DNA of 53,761 nucleotides from JAGLQA01 sp023135565 (GTDB lineage Bacteria > Acidobacteriota > Aminicenantia > UBA2199). The DNA is taken from NCBI GenBank assembly GCA_030639305.1, contig DAOWCY010000018.1, positions 1 through 53,761 of the forward strand, read 5' to 3'. The position numbers and the translations under genes were made by a program. The notes under the pieces were generated by a model, which made no database searches, was not told the origin of the DNA, and worked only from the letters and a program-made list of their open reading frames with translations. Of the stretch, positions 8,559 to 16,583 are shown piece after piece; the first letter of the stretch is position 1; each line of letters begins with the position of its first letter.

Positions 8559-10589
8559 CTAAGATATATCATGAATGGTTTTTTCAATTTTCTCCTTCCC
8601 GGCAATGGCCTGCTGGAGCCTCTTCTTACTAATACTTCGTGAAAGTTTGCTGAAAAAACGAACTTTTCGGTCAACCTGGTCGGGAATGTGTTTCCCAGGC
8701 CCCTCATAGGGTGCGGACGCCGTCCGCTTCTTATAATCCCCCATAGAAGGCACCGGTTCTTCATCGACAAAAGCTTCGTGCGCCAGCTTTTCCTCGAAAT
8801 CCAAAACCCGGAGGCTCACTTTTTCTAATTCCTGTTTTAACCTGGCTAACTCCGCTAACCTCTCTTCTTCACCGGCAAAAGGCAGCAGTATCTCCCAGTT
8901 GCGGCACAACCCCCTAAAACCTTTGGGCAAGCCCCGGAAATCCTTTACAATCGCCGTGCCGGAACTACCGGCTAAAAAATCGAAATATTTTTTCTCCTTA
9001 GATAATATCCTTTTTTCTTTTTCAGAACCGCTTTTCAAGAAAACCTTAATCTTTTTGTTGGCTGCAATCCTGTTCCCTGTCCTGGTTCTGCGGATTCCTG
9101 TTATCACTTTTTTCAACAGTTCTATGTGTTGATATTCTTCGTTAAAAATAATATCGCTGCTGAGCGAGGGAAATTCCGTATGCAGCAGGAAGACGGCGCC
9201 GGTCTCGATTTTTTGGTAGATTTCCTCGGTCACGAAGGGGATAAAAGGATGTAACAACTGGAGCAGCCGGAAAAGGACTATTTTTAAGACTTTCCTGGTA
9301 TGAAGATTATCTATGTCACCGCGGGAAAATTCTAAATACCAACCGCAGTACTCGCGCCGGGCAAAACGATAAAGCAGCTGCGCCGCTTTATTCACCCGGA
9401 AATTATCTAAATGCTCGTTCACTTTGACAATAGTCTTGTTGAGGTAATGGAGAATCCATTTATCCACCGTGGTTATTTTCTTTACATCGATGTCGAAATC
9501 TTCATCCCCTGCTAAATTCAACAAAGTATAGCGCGCGGCATTCCATATTTTATTTATGAAAGCTCTGCTGCCTTTCAGCCGGTTAGAGGAAAAAGTTACA
9601 GCCGTACCCGGTATGGCCTGCAGCGCCAGGCTGAACCTGAAGGCATCAGCCCCATATGCCTCGATATTATCTGCCGCTTTATCTCCTTTTATCACTCCAT
9701 TTACCAGCACTTCCCTAAAAGGAACTTCCTTGCCGAAGTGCAGCCCCATCATTACCATCCCGGCTGCCTGCGAAAACAACATATCGAAACCGGCAACCAT
9801 CAGATCCATGGGGCGAGAAATGCGAAAAACCGCGGCCCCCGGCTGCTCCTCCCGACTCAGGAGCAAAAAAGGCCGGAATGCCGAAACAAACCGGGCGTCT
9901 AAAAATCCCGTTTCCCGGACAATATCCTTTGAGGCGCAGCGACTGCAAACACCGGGCTGTTCCCCTGTGACCGACAGGCTGCCGCAGTTACCGCAGCAAT
10001 ACGCCGGCACCCTATACCCCCGCCCTGTGGAGCGCGAGATACACCAATCACCGCTGCTGCGCAGCCAATCGACGAAAATTTTTGCCCACTTCGCCGGGAA
10101 AAACCTGATATCCCCCTGTTCAACCGCATCAACTGCGGAAGCGGTCATCTCCCCGCTCTTCAAAAACCACTGCTCCCTTTCACCGCGGTAAATCTTACCT
10201 GCTGTGAATAATTGTACGAAGGCTTCGATCACAATCTCTTTTTCCCGGGAAACAGGGGCAGACTTCACCCGGCTCCAATCTACAAAAATACCCAGCCTGT
10301 CTATTTCCTGCTCCCATCCGGCAGTTTCCCGGGCAGCGGTTTCGGTAAAATCAACCCGGGGACACAAAAAGGTAAAACAATCCTGCATTTTTCTTCGTCT
10401 TACAATGATGTCCGCGCCGGTAAATATTAGAACTTGCTCCAAAGGAAGCGGGCAGTCAACTCCGCCGGAAGATAAAACCAACAAGAAAGACTGCTGCCCC
10501 GTATGATTACCGGCTGCGAGTAATTTGATCTCCTGCCGGACCCTGTGCCGCTTCTTTTCTGTCTCGATAAAATTGTAAACCTTTTCCAC
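8559..10589 (-). CDS. Degenerate valyl-tRNA synthetase paralogue
   Basis: 676 residues, against roughly 880-950 for a true ValRS. It aligns by eye along the whole enzyme: WEQEIDRLGIFVDWSR (92-107), DWCISR (181-186), a zinc-ribbon-like CCGNC...CSRC (198-218), AGFDMLFSQAAGMVMMGLHF (266-285), AYGADAFRF (311-319), the anticodon-binding helix bundle, and a C-terminal coiled coil. The HIGH motif is replaced by CPLPLEQ near 46-52. The KMSKS segment is deleted (VNGVIKGDKAADN near 297-308), and the CP1 editing domain is absent. Aminoacylation is therefore very unlikely. The 676-codon frame is intact, so it is probably a retained paralogue with another role, such as RNA binding. Residues about 620-645 derive from a dispersed DNA repeat. 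Confidence 0.85.
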   Translation of the reverse strand: MEKVYNFIETEKKRHRVRQEIKLLAAGNHTGQQSFLLVLSSGGVDCPLPLEQVLIFTGADIIVRRRKMQDCFTFLCPRVDFTETAARETAGWEQEIDRLGIFVDWSRVKSAPVSREKEIVIEAFVQLFTAGKIYRGEREQWFLKSGEMTASAVDAVEQGDIRFFPAKWAKIFVDWLRSSGDWCISRSTGRGYRVPAYCCGNCGSLSVTGEQPGVCSRCASKDIVRETGFLDARFVSAFRPFLLLSREEQPGAAVFRISRPMDLMVAGFDMLFSQAAGMVMMGLHFGKEVPFREVLVNGVIKGDKAADNIEAYGADAFRFSLALQAIPGTAVTFSSNRLKGSRAFINKIWNAARYTLLNLAGDEDFDIDVKKITTVDKWILHYLNKTIVKVNEHLDNFRVNKAAQLLYRFARREYCGWYLEFSRGDIDNLHTRKVLKIVLFRLLQLLHPFIPFVTEEIYQKIETGAVFLLHTEFPSLSSDIIFNEEYQHIELLKKVITGIRRTRTGNRIAANKKIKVFLKSGSEKEKRILSKEKKYFDFLAGSSGTAIVKDFRGLPKGFRGLCRNWEILLPFAGEEERLAELARLKQELEKVSLRVLDFEEKLAHEAFVDEEPVPSMGDYKKRTASAPYEGPGKHIPDQVDRKVRFFSKLSRSISKKRLQQAIAGKEKIEKTIHDIS

Positions 10590-10663
10590 TGCAGTATCCT
10601 ACACTTCTTATTAATATTCCGCCGATAGCCTCCAAAGGGACAAACTTTTTTTATCCTTAAGGA

Positions 10664-12298
10664 CTATCCTGTACTGCCAAAAGATTCATCAACCTCTGTT
10701 TTTAATTTTTCAATTTCATTTTTTATAATTTTTTCCGCCATGGGAGGCACCACATCCCATAAGATTTCTTTTATAGCAATTGCCAGCTTATCCTCAACTT
10801 TATGCATAATTTGCTCTTTCTGCACGGCGGGGATTCCGGTTAGGTCTTCTTCTTGACCGCCGGCAGCGGCTTCCTGCCGGGGTGGAATTTCCATGTCCGC
10901 TGCCGGTCCGGTTTGCAGCGGTGGCTCGACAGCCGGTGCTTCCTCGAAGGATGCCGGCTGCTCCATCCCGGGAACCTGGAATTCTTCCGCCATAGTAGGT
11001 GCTGTGTGGCTATCCATCGGCAGTCCGCCGACTTCATTAGACGCACCGGGGATGGCCGCTTCGGGCGCGGGAGTATCCACACCTACCGGGCTTTCAAAGG
11101 CCGCGGGCTGCTGCATCTCCTGCGCGGGGCTGCTGTCGGCAAAGGGGGGCTGCTGCTCGATCGGGGCGAACGCATCCCCGGCATCGGGCATCAGATCTTG
11201 CTCTAAGTTAATCTGTTCATGGTCGAGCACTTCTTCTACTTCCTGTTGGGATTCCATCCCGCCGCTTCCCACTGCTCCGGCCTGTCGGCCGAATTCTTCA
11301 CCGCCCTGCATTGGAGCGGCTATTTCCTCACCGGCAAACATTTGTCCACTTGTACCGGCAGGAGCTCCGTCTACCACCGGAGCAGCGACCGGGGCACCCT
11401 GTGCCACACCCGGGATGTCCGCTGCCTGCCCCGCGAAAATATCAGGCGCCTCTGCGCCTAACTGGCCGCCGAAACTTAATTGGTCACCTGCTGGGCCGCT
11501 GTCCTGCTTATCTAAATTCTGCTGGATTTGCAAAGCTTCCTGGGTAAAAGACCCGACATCTAAATCGCTTTCTTGCTTGTGGATATTCTGTTTTATATCT
11601 ACCTCTTCAGGATATACCGCGCCAGCTCCCGACTGGCCGAAAGCGAGATCCCCATTAAAAGGATTCGCCATATCATCAGACATAGTCGGCGCCAGGGTAT
11701 CAACTTCAGGCTGCGTCCCCTGGGTTATCTCTTCAGAAGGCTGCACATCATCCATCATAGGTTGATATGGCACTGCTGCGGGACTTATTTTATCGTCAAG
11801 TATTCCACGCGCCCCGAAATCCTCTTTTGTTGCAGGGATCCCGCCAACACTACCGGCTTCGATTCCCGGCATCATACCGGGTGCTGCCGGAGTCTGTTCG
11901 GGAACGGTGGACGGAGTTCTCTGCGGGGCTGATAACATCTTCTTTATCGTTGCCACAAGAGCATTGGAATCGAAGGGTTTCGTGATAATAGTAGCATATC
12001 TTAGATTAGTCAACAGCCCTTCATCGATGGGTTCGAATCCACCTTTCATCAAGAATACTTTCGTATGTTTAAGTTCTTCTGAAGTATTGATAAATTTGCA
12101 AACTTCATACCCGTTAAATTCGGGAAGCTTTATGTCCACCAGTACAATTTCCGGCTTCAATTCGAGCAATTTTTCTTTTAGATTTGCCCCATCTTCAAAG
12201 CTGACCAGTCCGATTTCTTCTTCTTCCGAAAAAGACAACTCGACTATTCGGCGGATCGTATAACTATTATCTGCCAGGACAATCGTTTTTTTACTCAT
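10664..12298 (-). CDS. Receiver-domain protein with long disordered linker and helical tail
   Basis: 544 residues. The N-terminal 1-120 is a response-regulator receiver: acidic pocket D10, phospho-acceptor D55 (IVLVDIKLPEFNG) and K107 (ITKPFD). Residues about 125-480 are low-complexity, rich in P, A, G, Q, D and E with no folded pattern. The last 50 residues return to order with a helix EILWDVVPPMAEKIIKNEIE. That tail resembles conserved C-terminal helices seen in other bacterial receiver proteins, and loosely the PopZ oligomerisation helix (inference). There is no output DNA-binding domain, so a scaffolding or polar-localisation role is more likely than transcription control. Good promoter and an AGGAGG site upstream. 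No histidine kinase is nearby. Confidence 0.8.
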   Translation of the reverse strand: MSKKTIVLADNSYTIRRIVELSFSEEEEIGLVSFEDGANLKEKLLELKPEIVLVDIKLPEFNGYEVCKFINTSEELKHTKVFLMKGGFEPIDEGLLTNLRYATIITKPFDSNALVATIKKMLSAPQRTPSTVPEQTPAAPGMMPGIEAGSVGGIPATKEDFGARGILDDKISPAAVPYQPMMDDVQPSEEITQGTQPEVDTLAPTMSDDMANPFNGDLAFGQSGAGAVYPEEVDIKQNIHKQESDLDVGSFTQEALQIQQNLDKQDSGPAGDQLSFGGQLGAEAPDIFAGQAADIPGVAQGAPVAAPVVDGAPAGTSGQMFAGEEIAAPMQGGEEFGRQAGAVGSGGMESQQEVEEVLDHEQINLEQDLMPDAGDAFAPIEQQPPFADSSPAQEMQQPAAFESPVGVDTPAPEAAIPGASNEVGGLPMDSHTAPTMAEEFQVPGMEQPASFEEAPAVEPPLQTGPAADMEIPPRQEAAAGGQEEDLTGIPAVQKEQIMHKVEDKLAIAIKEILWDVVPPMAEKIIKNEIEKLKTEVDESFGSTG

Positions 12299-12323
12299 AT
12301 GTCCTCCTTTTTTTCCACTCTTT

Positions 12324-12352
12324 ATTTAACACTTTTTCTATAGTATTGTCAA
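12324..12352 (-). promoter_or_regulatory. Sigma-70-type promoter of the receiver-protein gene
   Basis: On the minus strand, TTGACA (12347-12352), a 17-bp spacer and TTAAAT (12324-12329), followed by an AGGAGG site and the ATG at 12298. It is divergent from the M23 peptidase promoter about 45 bp away. Confidence 0.7.
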
Positions 12353-12394
12353 GATGTATACCGCCATAAATTTAAAAAAAAATAAAATAATGGG

Positions 12395-12424
12395 TTGATT
12401 TATTCCCCAAAAAAATGTTATAAT
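12395..12424 (+). promoter_or_regulatory. Promoter of the M23 peptidase gene
   Basis: TTGATT (12395-12400), an 18-bp spacer and TATAAT (12419-12424). The first possible ATG (12423) lies inside the -10 box, so the working start must be the ATG at 12438, only a few bases after the expected transcription start. Confidence 0.65.
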
Positions 12425-12437
12425 GCAATCTAAAAGA

Positions 12438-13361
12438 ATGAAAGAAAAAAACTATTCAATTATTATAGTTTCAGATGCCACATCGACAAACAAGGAGTTT
12501 GTCCTCTCTTCCAGGCTAATAAGGAACTCTATCCTTGCTTTCCTGGCTCTAATGCTCATCTCCGGGTTCATGATTTTCGATTATCTGACCATCTCTTTCG
12601 ATAAAGAAAAGATGAAAACACTAGAGACGGATAATGTTAAAAAGGAAAAAACAATAGCAGAATTGGATTCGCAGGTCAAAATTATCAATGAAAGCCTGGC
12701 CCGGATGGAAACCTATAAGCAGAGAATCCTGGTGGCAGTGGGTTTAACCTCTCCACATGCATTAAAGGAGGTCGGTTCAGGCGGGGGCGAACCGATTAGA
12801 AATGTTACCGGCAGTATCGAACTACCGGGTAAGTCTGTAAACCTAACCCGGGAGCAGGCCGGAGAAAAATTAATAGATAAAGTAAAAGGAATCTCTAAGG
12901 ATGCCAAAAAAATCGAAAAATCCTTGAAATTTGTACAGGACCATATAGATGAACAGAAGATAAGACTTGCTCATACACCTTCACGCTGGCCCACCAGGGG
13001 TTATCTAACCGATTCCTTCGGGATGCGGAAAAATCCTCTTACCGGGCAAACCCAGTTCCACGGTGGCCAGGATATCTCAACCCAGATCGGCAACCCGGTA
13101 ATAGCTACCGCCGATGGGTATGTACTTATTGCCGAATATAAAGGAGTGTTAGGAAACTTAATCCACATCGAACATGGATTCGGTTACCAGACTCGTTATG
13201 GTCACCTGGTATCTTTTAAAGTGAAAGAGGGAGACCGCGTGAAAAGAGGCCAGGTAGTCGGGTATGTGGGCAGCACGGGAAGAAGCACGGCGCCTCATCT
13301 TCATTACGAAGTAATATACCAGGGTAAACGTATCAACCCGCTGAATTTTATTCTTGATTAA
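12438..13361 (+). CDS. M23-family (LytM) membrane-anchored peptidase
   Basis: 307 residues from the ATG at 12438, chosen because the earlier ATG overlaps the -10 box. One transmembrane helix at about 29-48, a coiled coil to about 90, a linker, then a LytM/Peptidase_M23 domain (about 190-300). The zinc site is complete: H208 and D212 in FHGGQD, then H287 and H289 in PHLHYE. Enzymes of this fold cut cross-links in peptidoglycan or regulate amidases; the coiled coil and membrane anchor resemble EnvC/MepM-type divisome or elongation factors. It acts in the periplasm. Monocistronic; a small GC hairpin follows the stop codon. Confidence 0.9.
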   Translation: MKEKNYSIIIVSDATSTNKEFVLSSRLIRNSILAFLALMLISGFMIFDYLTISFDKEKMKTLETDNVKKEKTIAELDSQVKIINESLARMETYKQRILVAVGLTSPHALKEVGSGGGEPIRNVTGSIELPGKSVNLTREQAGEKLIDKVKGISKDAKKIEKSLKFVQDHIDEQKIRLAHTPSRWPTRGYLTDSFGMRKNPLTGQTQFHGGQDISTQIGNPVIATADGYVLIAEYKGVLGNLIHIEHGFGYQTRYGHLVSFKVKEGDRVKRGQVVGYVGSTGRSTAPHLHYEVIYQGKRINPLNFILD

Positions 13362-13397
13362 AATAATTCCTCAACACACTATTTACACCTTATCCCA

Positions 13398-13414
13398 CTC
13401 CCAGCGGGAGACTT
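13398..13414 (+). terminator. Weak hairpin after the M23 gene
   Basis: CTCCC-AGC-GGGAG followed by ACTTTT, 36 bp after the stop codon. The stem is only 5 bp with a 3-nt loop, so termination strength is doubtful. Confidence 0.35.
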
Positions 13415-13489
13415 TTACAGCGCAGCGTTATTTAAATCCCACCCCCAGGCTTTTCCTCTCTATACCGGGCAAAAAAAACAACCGCAGCG

Positions 13490-15157
13490 ATGAGTAAATT
13501 AAAAAAAAAATTAGACCGCCTGAAACAAGACAAAATAGAAAAAAGATGGGAAAAAATCGACTCAAAAGAAGGTCTGTCCACCAGGGAAAAACTCGATAAA
13601 TTAGTAAAACTCACCCTCAAGGGGGGGGCAGTGCCCCCAGCCGATAAAAGGGATAAAAAGATTTCTTCACCTCCAAAAGACTTTCGGGAAAAAACAAACT
13701 CTTCGCATATAAAAAGTCCAGGGGATGCGGCGCACCCAGCCGATAAGAGTGACAAAACGACTCCTATAAATCCAAAAAACTTTCCAGGACAGACAAGCTT
13801 TTCGCCTTTAAAAAGCACAGGGGATGCGGCGCCCCAAGCCGATAAAAGAGGTAAAACGATTTCTTCACTTTCGGAAGGCTTTCGGAAAAAAAAAAGATTC
13901 TCGCACATAAACAGCACAGAAAGGGCGGCGCACCCGGCCAAAACCTCAGATTACGCAAATTATAAAGATTACAAAGGTTTAAAAAAACATACAAACCCGC
14001 AAAATTCCTCTCTACACGGCCAAACAAATGCTTCGCCTATTAACGAGGCAGCGCCCGAAGAAGAGAATGCCTTCATCATTCGTGATTTTTCTTATCCGCT
14101 GAGTTCGACTTTCGGGGACTGCAAACTCGAAGAATGGCAGGACGTTTCTCCCGAACAACTGGCCGTCATTTTCGCGGATAAAGAGTTTTTACAAGTTTCC
14201 CCACCGGAACTTTTATTTTTCGATACTGAGACTACCGGGCTTTCAGGAGGAACCGGCACCATCCCTTTCCTATTAGGATTCGGTTTCTTTGCCCATAACC
14301 ATTTCTACGTAAAAGTTTTTATCTTGAATGATCTATCTAAAGAGGAGGAGTTCTTAGAAGAAGTAGACAGGTTCCTCGACAGCAGGGATTTTTCCGGGGT
14401 AGTCACTTACAACGGGAAATCCTACGATTACCCGCTCATGGAGACCAGGTACATTTTGCAAAGGAAGCGGTTTCCCCTGTTAAAAAAACCTCATTTAGAT
14501 TTTCTTTTCCCGGCCCGCACCCTTTGGAAGCACACCTATGAATCCAGGAGCCTGGGATTTTTAGGAGAAATACTGTTAGGGCTTTCCCGGCAGGAGGATA
14601 TCGACAGCAGCCATATCCCGGCGCTGTATTTCAATTATTTGAGGAGTAACGACTTTTCTTTAATAGAAAAAGTAATCGAACATAATGCCCTCGATCTGCT
14701 CGGTTTAGCCGCGCTCCTTTTGCTGGGCACGAAGTATACGAAAGACATCTCTTTTGCCGCTGATGAAGGTGAGATACTGGGTACAGCCATGTTGTATGAA
14801 AAGTACGGCGATCTTGAAAAGGCCAATGAATTGTATGGGATTGTCAAAGAGAGTGCGCAGAGGGATGACGTGCTTGCCAGGGCGGCAAAACGCAAATCAA
14901 TCATCGTAAAAAAAAAGAAACTTTACGATGAAGCCAGGGAGCTGTGGGAATACCTGTCAAACCGGGAAGACCGTTTTGCTTTCAGGGAGTTATCGGTTCA
15001 TTTTGAGCACCGGGAAAAGGATTATAACAAAGCTCTCGACTTTGTGCGCCAGGGGTTGGCGGCAGTGGATTTGACGGAATCGCAGCGGCGGGACTTTGAG
15101 AAGCGGTTAGAGCGGTTGAAGAAGAAAATCGCAGCCCTGGATGTCAAAGAAGAATAG
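13490..15157 (+). CDS. YprB-like ribonuclease-H-fold exonuclease with TPR tail
   Basis: 555 residues. Residues 1-44 are a basic coiled coil. Residues 45-177 hold three 33-residue tandem repeats plus a decayed fourth, which look like translated DNA repeat. A RNase H-like/DnaQ-type exonuclease domain follows (about 235-420): LLFFDTETTGLSGGTG with acidic D245 and E247, VVTYNGKSYDYPLMETRY, and HNALDLLGLAALL near its end. This matches the B. subtilis YprB ribonuclease-H-like family. The C-terminal part (about 440-555) consists of TPR-like helices. The predicted activity is 3'-5' exonuclease on DNA or RNA; the substrate is unknown. No clear ribosome site precedes the ATG. Confidence 0.8.
   Translation: MSKLKKKLDRLKQDKIEKRWEKIDSKEGLSTREKLDKLVKLTLKGGAVPPADKRDKKISSPPKDFREKTNSSHIKSPGDAAHPADKSDKTTPINPKNFPGQTSFSPLKSTGDAAPQADKRGKTISSLSEGFRKKKRFSHINSTERAAHPAKTSDYANYKDYKGLKKHTNPQNSSLHGQTNASPINEAAPEEENAFIIRDFSYPLSSTFGDCKLEEWQDVSPEQLAVIFADKEFLQVSPPELLFFDTETTGLSGGTGTIPFLLGFGFFAHNHFYVKVFILNDLSKEEEFLEEVDRFLDSRDFSGVVTYNGKSYDYPLMETRYILQRKRFPLLKKPHLDFLFPARTLWKHTYESRSLGFLGEILLGLSRQEDIDSSHIPALYFNYLRSNDFSLIEKVIEHNALDLLGLAALLLLGTKYTKDISFAADEGEILGTAMLYEKYGDLEKANELYGIVKESAQRDDVLARAAKRKSIIVKKKKLYDEARELWEYLSNREDRFAFRELSVHFEHREKDYNKALDFVRQGLAAVDLTESQRRDFEKRLERLKKKIAALDVKEE
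13622..14017 (+). repeat. 99-bp tandem repeat inside coding sequence
   Basis: Three units of 99 bp (13622-13720, 13721-13819, 13820-13918) and a decayed fourth encode 33-residue units with the shared pattern G-D-A-A-x-x-A-D-K, then K-x-F near residue 20, then a final K/N-S. The unit length is an exact multiple of three, so the reading frame survives. The first unit begins with a GGGGGCAGTGCCCCC palindrome. Confidence 0.8.
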
Positions 15158-15159
15158 GC

Positions 15160-15219
15160 TTTGTCGTCATGCGGGAAGTATTTGTCGTCACGACATAGGG
15201 CTTTGTCGTGACGCGGGAA
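15160..15219. repeat. Short imperfect repeat TTTGTCGTSA
   Basis: Three copies of TTTGTCGT(C/G)A(T/C)G(C/A) at about 15160, 15181 and 15202, spaced 21 bp apart, two of them followed by CGGGAA. They lie directly after the stop codon of the YprB-like gene. Confidence 0.55.
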
Positions 15220-15272
15220 AACTATTCCACGTCATAGAGATCGGTAAAAAAAAATTATCCCGGGATTAGAGG

Positions 15273-15301
15273 TTGAAAAAAACAAGAAAATAGTTTATAC
15301 C
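15273..15301 (+). promoter_or_regulatory. Promoter upstream of the DUF433 gene
   Basis: TTGAAA (15273-15278), a 17-bp spacer and TATACC (15296-15301). The DUF433 ATG lies 33 bp beyond the -10 box. A tiny open frame of 15 codons starts 5 nt after the box and is probably chance. Confidence 0.5.
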
Positions 15302-15334
15302 ATTACATGGCGGATTATTTTTGGATGTTTTCGT

Positions 15335-15544
15335 ATGAAACGACTGCTGGATAGAATTTCGGTAGACCCGGATGTGTGTTTTGGAAAACCCTGTATAAAG
15401 GGAACACGTATATGGGTTTCGCTGTTACTTGATTTTTTAGCGGACGGGATGTCTTTCGATGAGATATTGAAAGAATATCCTCATCTCACTATGGATGACA
15501 TACGGGCTGCGACAGCTTATGGGAGATCGCCTCTATTTTCTTAA
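15335..15544 (+). CDS. DUF433 antitoxin-like protein, orphan
   Basis: 69 residues. Matches the DUF433 family closely: VDPDVCFGKPCIKGTRI at about 10-26, then LLDFLADGMSFDEILKEYP and LTMDDIRAATAYG. DUF433 proteins are small helix-turn-helix antitoxins usually followed at once by a DUF5615 PIN-like toxin. No such toxin is encoded here; about 80 bp later an unrelated gene ends on the opposite strand. After AYG the usual ending (xEMxRExY) is replaced by RSPLFS. One added G would read GEIASIFL, so a late frameshift is possible. Probably a remnant of a toxin-antitoxin locus. Confidence 0.8.
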   Translation: MKRLLDRISVDPDVCFGKPCIKGTRIWVSLLLDFLADGMSFDEILKEYPHLTMDDIRAATAYGRSPLFS

Positions 15545-15623
15545 AAACATACTCCTTTGACAAGATTTCCTGAGAAGGAGAACGTTTTTATAAAAATGAT
15601 GATTCGAAATCTTTGCCTGAGAT

Positions 15624-15986
15624 TTATTCAACTATTTCATTCATCTCACTTGTTAACATCTCACCTATCAATTTCTTCACTTCGGGAAATCTATTTTTTA
15701 TGGTATTCCAGATTACCGGCGTAGAAAACCCAAAGTATTGATGAATTAAAACATTTCGCATTCCTACCATTTTCTTCCAGGGAATATCGCTGTACTTTTC
15801 CCTTAAATCATCCGGGATTTGGGCTGCTGCCTCTCCGATGATTTCCAGTGCATATATAGTTGCATAGATAGTTTTGTCATCATCCAGGAAATCTTCAAAG
15901 GATAAACCCTCAACAAAATTCCCTGCTTTACCAACAGCATCGAGAATATCCTTTAGATAGTCAATAATATTTCGTTTTTCAGACAT
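15624..15986 (-). CDS. hepT: HepT-like (DUF86) toxin
   Basis: 120 residues of HEPN fold. The diagnostic RNase motif R-x4-H-x-Y is intact at R77-H82-Y84 (MRNVLIHQYF), after the helical stretch YALEIIGEAAAQI. HepT toxins cut RNA and are held inactive by the MntA partner, which modifies a tyrosine in or next to this motif with AMP. The gene overlaps the upstream mntA by 8 bp, indicating translational coupling. Confidence 0.9.
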   Translation of the reverse strand: MSEKRNIIDYLKDILDAVGKAGNFVEGLSFEDFLDDDKTIYATIYALEIIGEAAAQIPDDLREKYSDIPWKKMVGMRNVLIHQYFGFSTPVIWNTIKNRFPEVKKLIGEMLTSEMNEIVE

Positions 15987-16281
15987 ATATTACTTGATTT
16001 AAAATACGTTTACCTATCACCGGTTTCAAACCGGACTTCATGACTAAATCCACATCCTTACCCATTAGACCGGAAAGATACTCCTTCAAATCTAAAAAAT
16101 CAAAAAGGTCTATCGAATTGTCAATATAATCCACAAGAACGTCTATATCACTCTGCAACTGCTGATCCCCGCGAACATAAGAACCGAAAATACCGATCTC
16201 CCTTACTTTATACTTTTTTTTAAGGAACGGCTTCTCTTTCTTTAACAGGGCCATCAGTGCTTTTAAATTAGAATTTTTCAT
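15979..16281 (-). CDS. mntA: MntA-like nucleotidyltransferase antitoxin
   Basis: 100 residues, minimal nucleotidyltransferase fold. The hallmark GSX10DXD is complete: G33-S34 in IGIFGSYVRG and D45, D47 in SDIDVLVDY. In characterised pairs this protein AMPylates HepT at a tyrosine and so neutralises it. It is the first gene of the operon, and the order antitoxin then toxin fits the family. A near-consensus promoter stands directly upstream. Confidence 0.9.
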   Translation of the reverse strand: MKNSNLKALMALLKKEKPFLKKKYKVREIGIFGSYVRGDQQLQSDIDVLVDYIDNSIDLFDFLDLKEYLSGLMGKDVDLVMKSGLKPVIGKRILNQVIYV

Positions 16282-16297
16282 CTTTCTTCACGATACT

Positions 16298-16326
16298 ATT
16301 ATGTTATATTTCGACCCTGTTGTCAA
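16298..16326 (-). promoter_or_regulatory. mntA-hepT promoter
   Basis: Minus-strand TTGACA (16321-16326), a 17-bp spacer and CATAAT (16298-16303), with a GAAGAAAG ribosome site before the ATG at 16281. Confidence 0.7.
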
Positions 16327-16548
16327 TATCGAATTTTTTTTCGGCTTCCATAATAACTGGGGACAGGCAATCATGATGCGAGCCACACCCGGAAACGAAT
16401 GAAATTAAGTAAAAGTTTGGCCGCCGGAGGCAGAGTAATTTCATAGTAGGCAAATAATAATAACTGTTCAGGTTTGAGAATAAGCCGGTTTGGTAAGGCA
16501 AGATACAGGTAGGGGCGAAGGGCGAGCTAAAAAAAAAATTCCACCCTC

Positions 16549-16577
16549 TTGAAATTTTTTTTTTTTTCGTTTAAAAT
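16549..16577 (+). promoter_or_regulatory. Promoter of the AAA ATPase unit, leaderless spacing
   Basis: TTGAAA (16549-16554), a 17-bp spacer that is almost all T, and TAAAAT (16572-16577). The ATG of a 50-codon frame begins exactly 6 nt after the -10 box, so the message would start at or next to the start codon. Confidence 0.65.
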
Positions 16578-16583
16578 ATAGAT

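Larger units (their letters stand above)
16282..16583. other. Intergenic region between mntA and the AAA ATPase unit
   Basis: 302 bp with the divergent mntA promoter (16298-16326) at one end and the ATPase-unit promoter (16549-16577) at the other. At 16411-16432 on the minus strand is a fragment of the dispersed repeat (rc header TGCCTCCGGCGGCC). A(10) at 16529 and T(13) at 16555 flank a 13-bp centre and could form a weak cruciform or terminator. Confidence 0.5.

Noticed and set aside
9556..10191. 211-codon frame opposite the ValRS-like gene
   Set aside because: Antisense shadow; the minus-strand frame has clear synthetase homology.
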